Part shown: positions 22,877-31,674 of the stretch, piece after piece
How the letters are laid out: each line of letters begins with the position of its first letter
Numbering within the stretch: position 1 is the stretch's first letter
Source of the DNA: an uncultured Alphaproteobacteria bacterium
GTDB taxonomy: Bacteria; Pseudomonadota; Alphaproteobacteria; HIMB59
Assembly: GCA_902518505.1 (NCBI GenBank)
Contig: CABYGG010000004.1
Location: forward strand, 35,855-99,854
Length of the DNA stretch: 64,000 nt
Direction: 5' to 3'
Program-made: the position numbers and the translations under genes
The notes under the pieces: generated by a model
Told to the model about the DNA's origin: nothing
The model's input: the letters and a program-made list of their open reading frames with translations, nothing else
The model's database searches: none

Positions 22877-23344
22877 ATGTCAATTTACCTTAGAACAGAA
22901 AAAATTATTTCAGATTGGACAGACTATAATGGTCATATGAATTTAGCCTTTTATATCCACTTATTCGATCAAGGTTGGGATGTGTTGCTTGATAGATTTC
23001 AAATGGGAGGAGAGTCAGCTAAAAATGAGAAAAGATCAACATTTGCTGTGGAATCCCACACTAAATATATTCAAGAGGTTAAAGAGGGAGATGAAGTTGA
23101 TATAAACTTACTATTCTTAGACCGTGATAAAAAAAGATTTGTATATCAATTGGAAATTGTAAGTAAAAGTGGGAATTTTAGAGCGGCTACATCTGAAGTT
23201 TGCTCTCTTTATGTTGACTTAAGTATCCGCAAAGTTATTGAAATGGAAGACCATAAATTAAAGTTAGTAGATGATTTCATAGTTGAAAATAAAAATCAAT
23301 TTTCACCAATAGAATTTTACCTTTTAGATAAATTAAAAAAGTAA
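22877..23344 (+). CDS. Thioesterase-family (hot-dog fold) protein
   Basis: DWTDYNGHMNLAFYIHLFDQGWDVLLDRF. Confidence 0.88.
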   Translation: MSIYLRTEKIISDWTDYNGHMNLAFYIHLFDQGWDVLLDRFQMGGESAKNEKRSTFAVESHTKYIQEVKEGDEVDINLLFLDRDKKRFVYQLEIVSKSGNFRAATSEVCSLYVDLSIRKVIEMEDHKLKLVDDFIVENKNQFSPIEFYLLDKLKK

Positions 23345-24541
23345 ATGAAAGTTGCTATCATTGGGTCGGGCATTGTTGGTCTCACAATTGCATATACCTT
23401 AAGTAAAGAAAATATCGACATAACTATTTTTGAGAAAGAGAGAGACTCACTATCACATGGAACTGGAAGAAATAGCGGTGTTATTCACTCTGGAATCTAC
23501 TATCAACCTAAAACCTTAAGGTCAACTCTCTGCATCAGAGGTTCAAAGTTAATGAAAAAATTTATTAGTGAGAACAATCTTTATATCAATAATTGTGGAA
23601 AGTTATTACTTCCAAAAACAAAAAAAGATATCGAAACACTTAATTTATTGTATGAGAGATCGAAGGAGGTAGGAGTCGAAACAATCAAGTTAAATAGTTT
23701 CGATGAGATTTTAAAAATAGAGCCAAACTGCAATCCCTTATTTAATGATGCTCTTTTTATTAAAGAAACAGCCATAGCTGATCCAAAAGAGGTATCAAAC
23801 AAATTGATTGAAATTTTAAAAAAAAGAGGCGTGATAATTAAATACGATACAAAAGTGGACTCAATTTCATCTGATAATACAACTATTATATCAAATAATA
23901 AAATTCATAATTTCGATCTTATTATTAACTCTGCTGGTTTACATGCAGACTATTTGGCAAATAAATCAAATTTAAAAACTAGATACACATCTTTACCTTT
24001 TAAAGGTAAATATTGGAAAATTAGTTTTGGAGATAAAAATGAAATTCCATATAGATTAATTTATCCAGTGCCAAATTTAGACCAACCTTTTTTAGGAGTC
24101 CACACTGTATACGATAAAGATGGAAACTTTTATTTAGGACCTAGTAGCACCCCTGTATTTGGAAGAGAAGCCTATAGGCCTTTTAAAAAATTTAATTTTT
24201 TAGAGTTTTGTGCCTTAAGTTATAAATTCATTTTGAAAATAATTTTTAATGAGAATAACCTTAGAAATTTAGCTATTAGTGAGTTTAAAAATCTATTTTT
24301 ATCTAGTGTCATGAAATCTTCTAATGTTTACTTTAAGCATAAACCAGTAAAAATTGAATTAAGTAGTAAAGCGGGGATTAGATCTCAAATGTTTGATAAA
24401 AATAGTAAAAAACTATTTAATGATTTTGTAGTTATTAAGCAAAATAACATTATACATATTCTTAATGCTATATCTCCAGCATGGACATCTTCTTTTGCTA
24501 TGGCCGAATTTATATGTGAAAAATATACTATAAAAAAATAG
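23345..24541 (+). CDS. lhgO: L-2-hydroxyglutarate oxidase (FAD)
   Basis: VAIIGSGIVGLTIAYTLS, GTGRNSGVIHSGIYYQPKTLRSTLCIRG, PFKGKYWKI. Confidence 0.9.
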   Translation: MKVAIIGSGIVGLTIAYTLSKENIDITIFEKERDSLSHGTGRNSGVIHSGIYYQPKTLRSTLCIRGSKLMKKFISENNLYINNCGKLLLPKTKKDIETLNLLYERSKEVGVETIKLNSFDEILKIEPNCNPLFNDALFIKETAIADPKEVSNKLIEILKKRGVIIKYDTKVDSISSDNTTIISNNKIHNFDLIINSAGLHADYLANKSNLKTRYTSLPFKGKYWKISFGDKNEIPYRLIYPVPNLDQPFLGVHTVYDKDGNFYLGPSSTPVFGREAYRPFKKFNFLEFCALSYKFILKIIFNENNLRNLAISEFKNLFLSSVMKSSNVYFKHKPVKIELSSKAGIRSQMFDKNSKKLFNDFVVIKQNNIIHILNAISPAWTSSFAMAEFICEKYTIKK

Positions 24542-24549
24542 AAATAATA

Positions 24550-24993
24550 ATGAAAGCGCCTAATTTTAAGTTGCCAAGCACATCTGGAATATTTCAACTA
24601 AGTGATTATTTAGGGAAAAACATAATTTTGTATTTTTACCCAAGAGACAATACAAAAGGATGTTCTTTAGAGGCAATTGATTTCAATAACTCTCTCAAAG
24701 CTATAAATAAATATAATTGCATTGTAGTAGGTGTTTCAAAAGACTCAATTGAAAGTCATCAAAAATTTAAAAAAAAAAATAAATTAAAATTTGATTTGTT
24801 ATTTGATGAAAAAATAAAGGTCTTAAAAAAATACAAAGCTTGGGGACTTAAGAAATTTTTAGGAAAAGAATATTATGGTATAATTAGAACTACAGTATTA
24901 ATTAATGAAAAAGGCAAAATTGTAAAAACTTGGAGTAATGTCAGAGTAAAAGATCATGTAAAAAATGTTATTAACGAACTATCTAATATTTAA
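24550..24993 (+). CDS. Peroxiredoxin (BCP/AhpC-TSA)
   Basis: NFKLPSTSGIFQLSDYLGKNIILYFYPRDNTKGCSLEAIDFN. Confidence 0.92.
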   Translation: MKAPNFKLPSTSGIFQLSDYLGKNIILYFYPRDNTKGCSLEAIDFNNSLKAINKYNCIVVGVSKDSIESHQKFKKKNKLKFDLLFDEKIKVLKKYKAWGLKKFLGKEYYGIIRTTVLINEKGKIVKTWSNVRVKDHVKNVINELSNI

Positions 24994-25084
24994 TTTAATC
25001 CAAAATACTTATTCACAAATTATAAACAGAAAAATTTATTTTTTTATCTTTTGTTATTGTCAAAAAAAATAATTTATTTTATGT

Positions 25085-25092
25085 TAGATAAT
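25085..25092 (+). promoter_or_regulatory. Candidate -10 element (TAGATAAT) of the putative small RNA
   Basis: TAGATAAT directly upstream of the G/C-richer segment. The nearest -35-like TTGTCA (25057-25062) is about 22 nt away, which is longer than usual. Confidence 0.4.
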
Positions 25093-25200
25093 GTAGAGGG
25101 TAGGAAACTTCCCAAAACAAAGAAAAGAGCCAAAGTAGTAGAGGCCTAGAGAAGGGAAACCAGAACTAAGCCGAGACAACCGAGGCTCTTTTCTGTTTTT
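25093..25200 (+). ncRNA. Candidate small non-coding RNA ending in an intrinsic terminator-like hairpin
   Basis: Locally GC-enriched, no convincing ORF. AAAAGAGCC (about 25123-25131) pairs with GGCTCTTTT near 25184-25192, followed by CTGTTTTT. Confidence 0.5.
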
Positions 25201-25252
25201 AGCCCCAGATTTAACGATTGTATTTCTTACATTAAATAGTTTATCATTACTC

Positions 25253-25696
25253 GTGAAAAAAATTTTCAAATACACTTTTATTTTTATTTTTGGTTTGAAT
25301 TTAAACTTATTTTCTGGACCGTTTACAGATGAGTTTGCTAAGTGCATTGTAATGAAAACAACAACACAAGAAAAAACTGATTTAGTAAGATGGATATATG
25401 TGACAATGTCATTTCACCCTCAACTGATGGATTTGTCTAATCTAACAGCTGATGATGTTGAAATGGTGAATATAAGAGTAGCTGACTACATGACCAATGT
25501 CTTTGCTTATAAGTGCAATGAAGAGTTAAATATGGCCATAGATTACGAGGGTGAAGAAAGTGTTTATTATGCATTTGAACTCTTGGGTGAAATAGCAATG
25601 ACAGAGTTAATGGAAGATCAAGGTGTTAGCGCTGCAAGTGAGCTATTTATTGATTATATAGATGTGTCAATTTTCGAACAAATACTAAATTACTAA
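25253..25696 (+). CDS. Small secreted/periplasmic protein of unknown function (GTG start)
   Basis: Signal peptide MKKIFKYTFIFIFGLNLNLFSG; 147 aa with two cysteines in the mature region. Confidence 0.65.
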   Translation: MKKIFKYTFIFIFGLNLNLFSGPFTDEFAKCIVMKTTTQEKTDLVRWIYVTMSFHPQLMDLSNLTADDVEMVNIRVADYMTNVFAYKCNEELNMAIDYEGEESVYYAFELLGEIAMTELMEDQGVSAASELFIDYIDVSIFEQILNY

Positions 25697-25730
25697 TTAA
25701 TAAAACCATTTTAAAGAAATTTAACTTATG

Positions 25731-25805
25731 TGGTGCCGCCGAGAAGAATTGAACTTCCGACCCCACCCTTACCAAGGGTGTGCTCTACCACTGAGCTACG
25801 GCGGC
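25731..25805 (-). tRNA. tRNA-Thr (anticodon GGT), CCA encoded
   Basis: rc: gccgccgtagctcagtggtagagcacacccttGGTaagggtggggtcggaagttcaattcttctcggcggcacca; full cloverleaf. Confidence 0.96.
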
Positions 25806-25825
25806 ATTTTTAAAATTATAGACTA

Positions 25826-26011
25826 TTAATACATATTAAAAAACATCAACAAAAGACACCCAGCTGTCAGGTATTTAGAGATTTCATAAATAATTTTCCA
25901 TTTATTATTATTTTGACTCACACGCCATGTAGCAAATGTAATTGCCAAAAAAACAAATGATACAAACCACATTAAATTAGGGTTTTTTGTTAATTCAATG
26001 ATAACTGACAT
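25826..26011 (-). CDS. Small two-helix membrane protein, unknown
   Basis: 61 aa with hydrophobic segments. Confidence 0.5.
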   Translation of the reverse strand: MSVIIELTKNPNLMWFVSFVFLAITFATWRVSQNNNKWKIIYEISKYLTAGCLLLMFFNMY

Positions 26012-26013
26012 TA

Positions 26014-26202
26014 TTAATTCACAAGATAAAACTTATCTACTAGATAGTTTATTAACAAGACTAATCCAATCATAAATACCCAATATAGTTTTTTGTTGTT
26101 TCTAATAAAGGGTATCCCGATAGCACTGTATCTAAATAATTTATGAAGTCCCCACACAATTAAGGGGATTAAAAACAACCAAAAAATAATTTCCCAAATC
26201 AT
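26014..26202 (-). CDS. Small membrane protein, unknown
   Basis: 62 aa hydrophobic, tightly packed with its neighbours. Confidence 0.5.
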   Translation of the reverse strand: MIWEIIFWLFLIPLIVWGLHKLFRYSAIGIPFIRNNKKLYWVFMIGLVLLINYLVDKFYLVN

Positions 26203-26215
26203 TTTCTAACTTTAA

Positions 26216-26827
26216 TTATTTCTTTTTTAATAAGACTATCCTAATTTTAATATCTGAACCAAAATCTTTATTGTTTGGAAGATAATTTAAAGGTCTTGAT
26301 ATATAGATTGAGTTAAAATCAGTTAATTTTTCCAGGATATTATCAAATTTTAATTCTTTCCATAAATCTACTCTATGTGTAAATATAAAATAACCATTTT
26401 TTGCAAGATAATAAGAAACTAGTTTAAAAAGTGTTTGATGATTTCTACAATATGTCATTGCACCAATAAGACTTACCACACTGTACTTATTTAATATCTG
26501 AATTTTATTCTCAAAACTTTTTTTATAAAGATATCTATATTTCCCATTTCTTTTAGATATATCTAATATTTTTCTGGAAATATCAGATCCATCACAAATA
26601 CAGTCAGGATAAACTTGTAAAAATTTATCAACAAAAAGTCCTGTGCCACATGCCAAATCTAAAATAAATTTTGGTTTAGTTTTGATATATTTTTTTAAGA
26701 TATTAACTGATTGCAATGGTGCTTTATAGTTCCATTTATATAATGTCTCATCATATGAACTTGACCAATTATCATAATAATTTTCAACGTCTTTTTTATT
26801 ACCAATGCCTTTACGAAGAGATTTCAT
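26216..26827 (-). CDS. Class I SAM-dependent methyltransferase
   Basis: YDNWSSSYDETLYKWNYKAP; ILDLACGTGLFVDKFLQ. Confidence 0.88.
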   Translation of the reverse strand: MKSLRKGIGNKKDVENYYDNWSSSYDETLYKWNYKAPLQSVNILKKYIKTKPKFILDLACGTGLFVDKFLQVYPDCICDGSDISRKILDISKRNGKYRYLYKKSFENKIQILNKYSVVSLIGAMTYCRNHQTLFKLVSYYLAKNGYFIFTHRVDLWKELKFDNILEKLTDFNSIYISRPLNYLPNNKDFGSDIKIRIVLLKKK

Positions 26828-26916
26828 TTATATTTAAAAACTAGCTAATTTAATATTATTTAACAATTAATCTTCATCATATTGTAATTTTTGTAAAATA
26901 ATGATATTTAAATTTT

Positions 26917-26997
26917 ATGGATAATAATAAGCCAAAACCTGATTGTGGTTGTTCTTGCTCATGCTGTTGCACTTGTGGTGACGGTTGTTGTCAATAA
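26917..26997 (+). CDS. 26-aa cysteine-rich microprotein (MDNNKPKPDCGCSCSCCCTCGDGCCQ), not in the ORF track
   Basis: ATG at 26917, TAA at 26995-26997; 9 Cys in residues 10-25. Confidence 0.5.
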   Translation: MDNNKPKPDCGCSCSCCCTCGDGCCQ

Positions 26998-27149
26998 ATA
27001 ATTTTAAGAAGAACAATTATTCCTAAAATAAAACCAAATATTATATCTACATATTTCCCTTTTTTTCTGGCCATAAGGTAAAAAGAGATTAAAGCTAAAC
27101 TAATTACTACAATACTTGATAAATTTGCTACAAAAGAAGAGGGCTCCAC
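26991..27149 (-). CDS. Small membrane protein (52 aa, GTG start), not in the ORF track
   Basis: VEPSSFVANLSSIVVISLALISFYLMARKKGKYVDIIFGFILGIIVLLKIIY; two hydrophobic helices; ends 7 nt into the Cys-rich ORF (convergent), immediately downstream of the peptidase. Confidence 0.4.
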   Translation of the reverse strand: MEPSSFVANLSSIVVISLALISFYLMARKKGKYVDIIFGFILGIIVLLKIIY

Positions 27150-27152
27150 TAA

Positions 27153-27878
27153 TTAATCTTCCCAATTAAAACGATTGAAAGATTTAAAAATTTCAAATAT
27201 TCCTCTTTCCCATTGTTTAGATATGTATTGATAATCTTCATCATTAATTTCAAGAGATTGTTGGTAAACTATTTTTGATAAATTATTTTTATAAACAACT
27301 AAGTCGATTGGAGGACCAACAGATAAATCTGCTTTCATTGTACTGTCCATACTTATTAACGCACATCTTGCTGCATCCCCAAGATAAGTGTCTGACTTTA
27401 CAACCCTGTCTAATATAGGCTTACCATACTTTATTTCTCCAATGACAAGGTAAGGTTTGAATTCACTTGATTTAATAAAGTTACCCTGCGGGTAAACCAA
27501 ATATAATTCTGACTCTTGATCTTTTATATGACCACCAACTATAAATGTAGAACCTAATTCAATAGTTTCTTGATTAATACCGTCTGGTGATGAGTGTTTA
27601 ACATTCAATCTTCCAATGTATTTAGCAATTTCATTTAAACTATATAAATTATTTAAATTATTCCCGTTTTTATCATCCTCTAAATCTTTTCCAATTGAAT
27701 TAAAAACTGCTTGAGAAGTAGCTAAGTTTCCCGATGTTAAAATTATAATATTTCTATCGATGCCATTATGGACATGCATTTTAGAGTAAGAATTAAAGTT
27801 ATCTAAACCCGCATTTGTTCTTCTATCAGATGCAAAAACCATCCCTTCGTTTACTTTAATTCCTACACAATAAGTCAT
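27153..27878 (-). CDS. Proteasome-type peptidase (Anbu/BPH-like)
   Basis: MTYCVGIKVNEGMVFASDRRTNAGLDNFNSYSKMHV: N-terminal Thr after Met, Ntn-hydrolase pattern. Confidence 0.9.
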   Translation of the reverse strand: MTYCVGIKVNEGMVFASDRRTNAGLDNFNSYSKMHVHNGIDRNIIILTSGNLATSQAVFNSIGKDLEDDKNGNNLNNLYSLNEIAKYIGRLNVKHSSPDGINQETIELGSTFIVGGHIKDQESELYLVYPQGNFIKSSEFKPYLVIGEIKYGKPILDRVVKSDTYLGDAARCALISMDSTMKADLSVGPPIDLVVYKNNLSKIVYQQSLEINDEDYQYISKQWERGIFEIFKSFNRFNWED

Positions 27879-27983
27879 ATTTTAATTAAATAGCTAATTT
27901 TTTAAAAATACAAACGAATATTTACATACCTTTAATCTAAACTATGCATAACTATTAACAGGCATTTATAGTATTTTTAAACA

Positions 27984-29429
27984 GTGAGTATAAATTGGAA
28001 AAATTACAATTCAAATAACAGTTATGATGAGTATTTAACTCCTGAAAAAAGTCTCAGAAAAGAGGCTAAAGTAATTTCTAAAATATTAAATAGTTACTCA
28101 GTCAAAGATTTAGAAAGAATTGAACAAAATTGTCAAAGCACAATAAGTTCTCGAGGTATTAATTTTAAAGTTTATTCAGCAGATAAAAAAGCTGCAGAGG
28201 AAAAAAAATGGCCATTAGATATCATTCCTAGGATCATACTGAAATCCCAATGGCTTAAGGTAAGAAAAGGGTTAATACAAAGGTGCAAAGCATTAAATCT
28301 TTTTATAAATGATGTCTATAATCAAAAAAAAATATTTAAGGACAATATCGTTCCAAAAGATCTGGTATTTAAATCTCAAAATTATCTAAAACAATGTGAA
28401 AGTTTTCAGCCCAAAAGAAAAATTTGGTCTCATATTTCAGGAATAGATTTAATAAGAAATATTGATGGAAAATTTTTAGTATTAGAAGATAACCTTCGTG
28501 TTCCTTCAGGTGTTTCATATATGCTTGAGAATAGAATGGTAATGGGGGAAGTTTTTCCTGAATTATTTACGCGTTATAGAGTTTCACCTATCAATCACTA
28601 TTGCAATAGACTCTATCATTGTATGTTAGATGCAATACCTTATAAAAAAAATAACCCAACAATGGTTGTATTAACACCAGGAGTTTATAATTCTGCATAC
28701 TTTGAACATTCATTTTTAGCACAGCAAATGGGAATTGCTCTTGTTGAGGGAAAAGATCTTTATGTCGAAAATGACAAAGTTTACGTAAAGACAGTTAAAG
28801 GGGGTTTAAGAGTTGATTGTATATACAGAAGGATTGATGATACTTTTTTAGATCCCAAAACATTTTTTAAAGGTTCTTTGTTAGGTGTAGCAGGTTTATA
28901 CAAATCTTACAGAAAAGGCAATGTTGGACTTCTAAATGCACCTGGAAGTGGGGTAGCAGATGATAAGGTTATTTACTCATATGTTCCTAAAATAATTAAA
29001 TATTATTTAGATGAAGAACCTAAATTGGATCAAGTAGAGACATATTTATGTCACAATAAATCCGAGAGAGATCACGTCATATCAAATATCTCAAAAATGA
29101 TAGTAAAACCAGCCGATGGATCTGGTGGTTATGGTATAATTGTAGGACCTAAATCTTCTAAATCTGAGAGAGAGGCATACATAAGAAAAATTTTACATAA
29201 CCCAAGAAATTTTATTGCTCAACCTTTAGAAATATTATCAACTACCCCAACTTTGCAGGGAAATTTAATTGAACCTCGACATCAAGATTTACGACCATTT
29301 ATTCTTTCTGGAAGAGAGACATATGTAACTATGGGTGGTTTGACGAGAGTTGCTCTTAAAAAGGGAAGCACGATAGTAAATAGCTCACAGGGTGGAGGTT
29401 CAAAAGACACTATGATCGTAGAAGATTAA
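27984..29429 (+). CDS. Circularly permuted type 2 ATP-grasp protein (GTG start)
   Basis: RISGIDLIR-like, LEDNLRVPSGVSYMLENR, IVKPADGSGGYGIIVGP, RHQDLRPFIL; 481 aa. Confidence 0.92.
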   Translation: MSINWKNYNSNNSYDEYLTPEKSLRKEAKVISKILNSYSVKDLERIEQNCQSTISSRGINFKVYSADKKAAEEKKWPLDIIPRIILKSQWLKVRKGLIQRCKALNLFINDVYNQKKIFKDNIVPKDLVFKSQNYLKQCESFQPKRKIWSHISGIDLIRNIDGKFLVLEDNLRVPSGVSYMLENRMVMGEVFPELFTRYRVSPINHYCNRLYHCMLDAIPYKKNNPTMVVLTPGVYNSAYFEHSFLAQQMGIALVEGKDLYVENDKVYVKTVKGGLRVDCIYRRIDDTFLDPKTFFKGSLLGVAGLYKSYRKGNVGLLNAPGSGVADDKVIYSYVPKIIKYYLDEEPKLDQVETYLCHNKSERDHVISNISKMIVKPADGSGGYGIIVGPKSSKSEREAYIRKILHNPRNFIAQPLEILSTTPTLQGNLIEPRHQDLRPFILSGRETYVTMGGLTRVALKKGSTIVNSSQGGGSKDTMIVED

Positions 29430-29431
29430 AT

Positions 29432-30868
29432 TTATATCTTCTGCTTCACAATTATAGTCTGATTTAAATTTTCAACCTCTAATAGTTCCTCATCCCCATT
29501 AGTCCATTTAATTTTAATCTTAAACTCATTTTCATTATCTCTAATTCCATAGTGAGCAACAGGCTCCATTTGACATAGATAACCTGATCCGGCATCGATT
29601 GTTTTAGAATGTGTTCTTTCATTTGTATATAAAGTTACAGTTGCGCCTCTTGCTGGTGCCCCGTAGAAGTTCAAAGGTCTAACCCTTAAAAAAGATCTTT
29701 GCTCATCATTATGATATTTAAATAGAGTCAACGGCTGAGCACCAGACTCACCATGAGATAAAAGAAGCTCTAGGACTCCATCATTATCAATATCTGCAAC
29801 TGCAGCTCCCGTTCCAAGACCATTTGGCTCTAGAGCTTGCTCTAGTTTAATTTCTTCAAAAACACCATTTTCAATTATTTTATAAAGTCTATTTGGCTCT
29901 CCTATATTATTCAGAAACACCTCATCATAACCATCATTATCAAAATCTGCCGAAATTACTGTTCTAATTTTTGATGGCTCGTCAAAAGTAGAATTAGCAA
30001 TATTTTTAAATTTATCGTTATCTAAAACGTAGGCTCTATTAAAACCTTCCCAATTACCGTTTAGAATATCTAGTCTTCCTCGATAAAGAATGTCAGATAA
30101 TGCTGTTCCTCTTCCATTTTGATAGATATCTTTGACATTCATTTGACTCGCCACATCTGAATACTTCCCGTTTTGATTAAAATAAAGAAAATTCGGACCT
30201 CTTTCATTAGCCGCAAACACATCTATTTGGTCAGATAAGATATGACCGGCAACTACAGCTCTACCTCCTGTAACTTTATCAAGTCCCAGGCTCGCAGCTA
30301 GATCTACAACCCTATTATCAATAAACTCATAGAATCTTGTTGGACCACCATAATTTGCAACATAAATTCCATAATTTCCTTTACCCTCTCTGTCGACGCA
30401 AACTACTGATCTTCCAGCTGTTAAATTTAATTCACTTTGATTTATTTCCTTTTCGAATAAGTCATCTATTACGTTCTGTGTATTTATTAAGAGTCTGTCT
30501 GAGTACATTTTCATCCCACTGTATGTATCTGTGTTGAGGAAATATATTTCTTCAGAGCCATCTTTATCTATATCGCATGCGGCAACCCCAATTGTAGATC
30601 TTTCTGGATCAGAAAATATGTTATCAGTAATTTTATTTTCAAGAGTTTCTCCATTAAAACCTAATGCTAGATTATTATATCTAAATCCAGTTACTATAAA
30701 TTCATCATTGCCGTCATTGTCAAAATCGGTTACAGCCACCCCGTAACTTAGTCTAGAACTTTGATCAGGTAATAAATTACTTATATTTTTGAAAAAGCTT
30801 TTTTCTGCAAATACATTCATAGAATAAAAAATAAATAAAAATAAAATCGGAATTTTATAAAATTTCAT
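29432..30868 (-). CDS. Secreted FG-GAP/VCBS repeat protein with ASPIC/UnbV C-terminus (CRTAC1-like)
   Basis: Repeated DFDNDGNDEF / DIDKDGSEEI / DFDNDGYDEV / DIDNDGVLEL; C-terminal RGATVTLYTNERTHSKTIDAGSGYLCQ. Confidence 0.88.
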   Translation of the reverse strand: MKFYKIPILFLFIFYSMNVFAEKSFFKNISNLLPDQSSRLSYGVAVTDFDNDGNDEFIVTGFRYNNLALGFNGETLENKITDNIFSDPERSTIGVAACDIDKDGSEEIYFLNTDTYSGMKMYSDRLLINTQNVIDDLFEKEINQSELNLTAGRSVVCVDREGKGNYGIYVANYGGPTRFYEFIDNRVVDLAASLGLDKVTGGRAVVAGHILSDQIDVFAANERGPNFLYFNQNGKYSDVASQMNVKDIYQNGRGTALSDILYRGRLDILNGNWEGFNRAYVLDNDKFKNIANSTFDEPSKIRTVISADFDNDGYDEVFLNNIGEPNRLYKIIENGVFEEIKLEQALEPNGLGTGAAVADIDNDGVLELLLSHGESGAQPLTLFKYHNDEQRSFLRVRPLNFYGAPARGATVTLYTNERTHSKTIDAGSGYLCQMEPVAHYGIRDNENEFKIKIKWTNGDEELLEVENLNQTIIVKQKI

Positions 30869-30911
30869 ATAATTAATACTATTTTTTTGATGATCTAGAT
30901 TTAGATATGAT

Positions 30912-31661
30912 TTGTACCACTATCAAGTGTATATAAAATTTATAACTTTTATTAAAAATAATATCATTTTAGCTGTTATCACTTTCTTACTTGTGTTGAT
31001 TGTTAATAAAAATTCTTATTCTACTGAAATTACAAAAAATGAATCTTACTACTATGATACACTAGCCAAAAACTGGATTAATATATTTCCAGATGGAAAT
31101 AGGAATGCTGCAGGACCAAAGTTTTTTAAATATCTTATAGATCAAGACCTTAGTTTTGACGATTTTGTTGAATTCAATAAAAGATATTGCCCAGTATCTG
31201 GTTCATTGATAGCTCCTGGGTCTGAGCCTGCATTTATAAGTATGAATGAGGTTGACTCGGATAATAAAGTATGTGGTGATATGTATCGCTGTTGTTGGCC
31301 ATGTGTTTGTGATTCAATGAAATATGCTAAGGCTATGGAAATATCACATAAATTTCAAGGTATTGAAAAAAAATTTACTGTTATGACTATTGATAACCCC
31401 TGTGGTAAAGAGGAATTTCCACTTGAGGTAAATCGAGATTATTTTTGTATTGGCGAAAAGATGAATTTAGATCAAGTCTTTGCAGTTGATCAAAAAATGA
31501 TAATTGGCTTATTGCACAAACCAACTAGTTGTAATAGCAGTGATCTTTTAGCAATTAACAACCACCCTGTAGTTGGGCAACAATGTAAGATTAGAAACTC
31601 TACTAAAGAAGAAGAACTTATTTCTGGGATGGGTGATATATTTATAAAGCTATCCAAATAA
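30912..31661 (+). CDS. Cysteine-rich exported/membrane-anchored protein of unknown function (TTG start)
   Basis: N-terminal hydrophobic anchor; 10 Cys including VCGDMYRCCWPCVCDSM. Confidence 0.65.
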   Translation: MYHYQVYIKFITFIKNNIILAVITFLLVLIVNKNSYSTEITKNESYYYDTLAKNWINIFPDGNRNAAGPKFFKYLIDQDLSFDDFVEFNKRYCPVSGSLIAPGSEPAFISMNEVDSDNKVCGDMYRCCWPCVCDSMKYAKAMEISHKFQGIEKKFTVMTIDNPCGKEEFPLEVNRDYFCIGEKMNLDQVFAVDQKMIIGLLHKPTSCNSSDLLAINNHPVVGQQCKIRNSTKEEELISGMGDIFIKLSK

Positions 31662-31674
31662 CTTTACAAAAAAA

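Noticed and set aside
25084-25347. 87-aa minus-strand ORF over the candidate sRNA and start of the 25253 gene
   Set aside because: Low-complexity Lys/Phe/Ser composition, antisense to a better-supported exported protein and structured RNA segment
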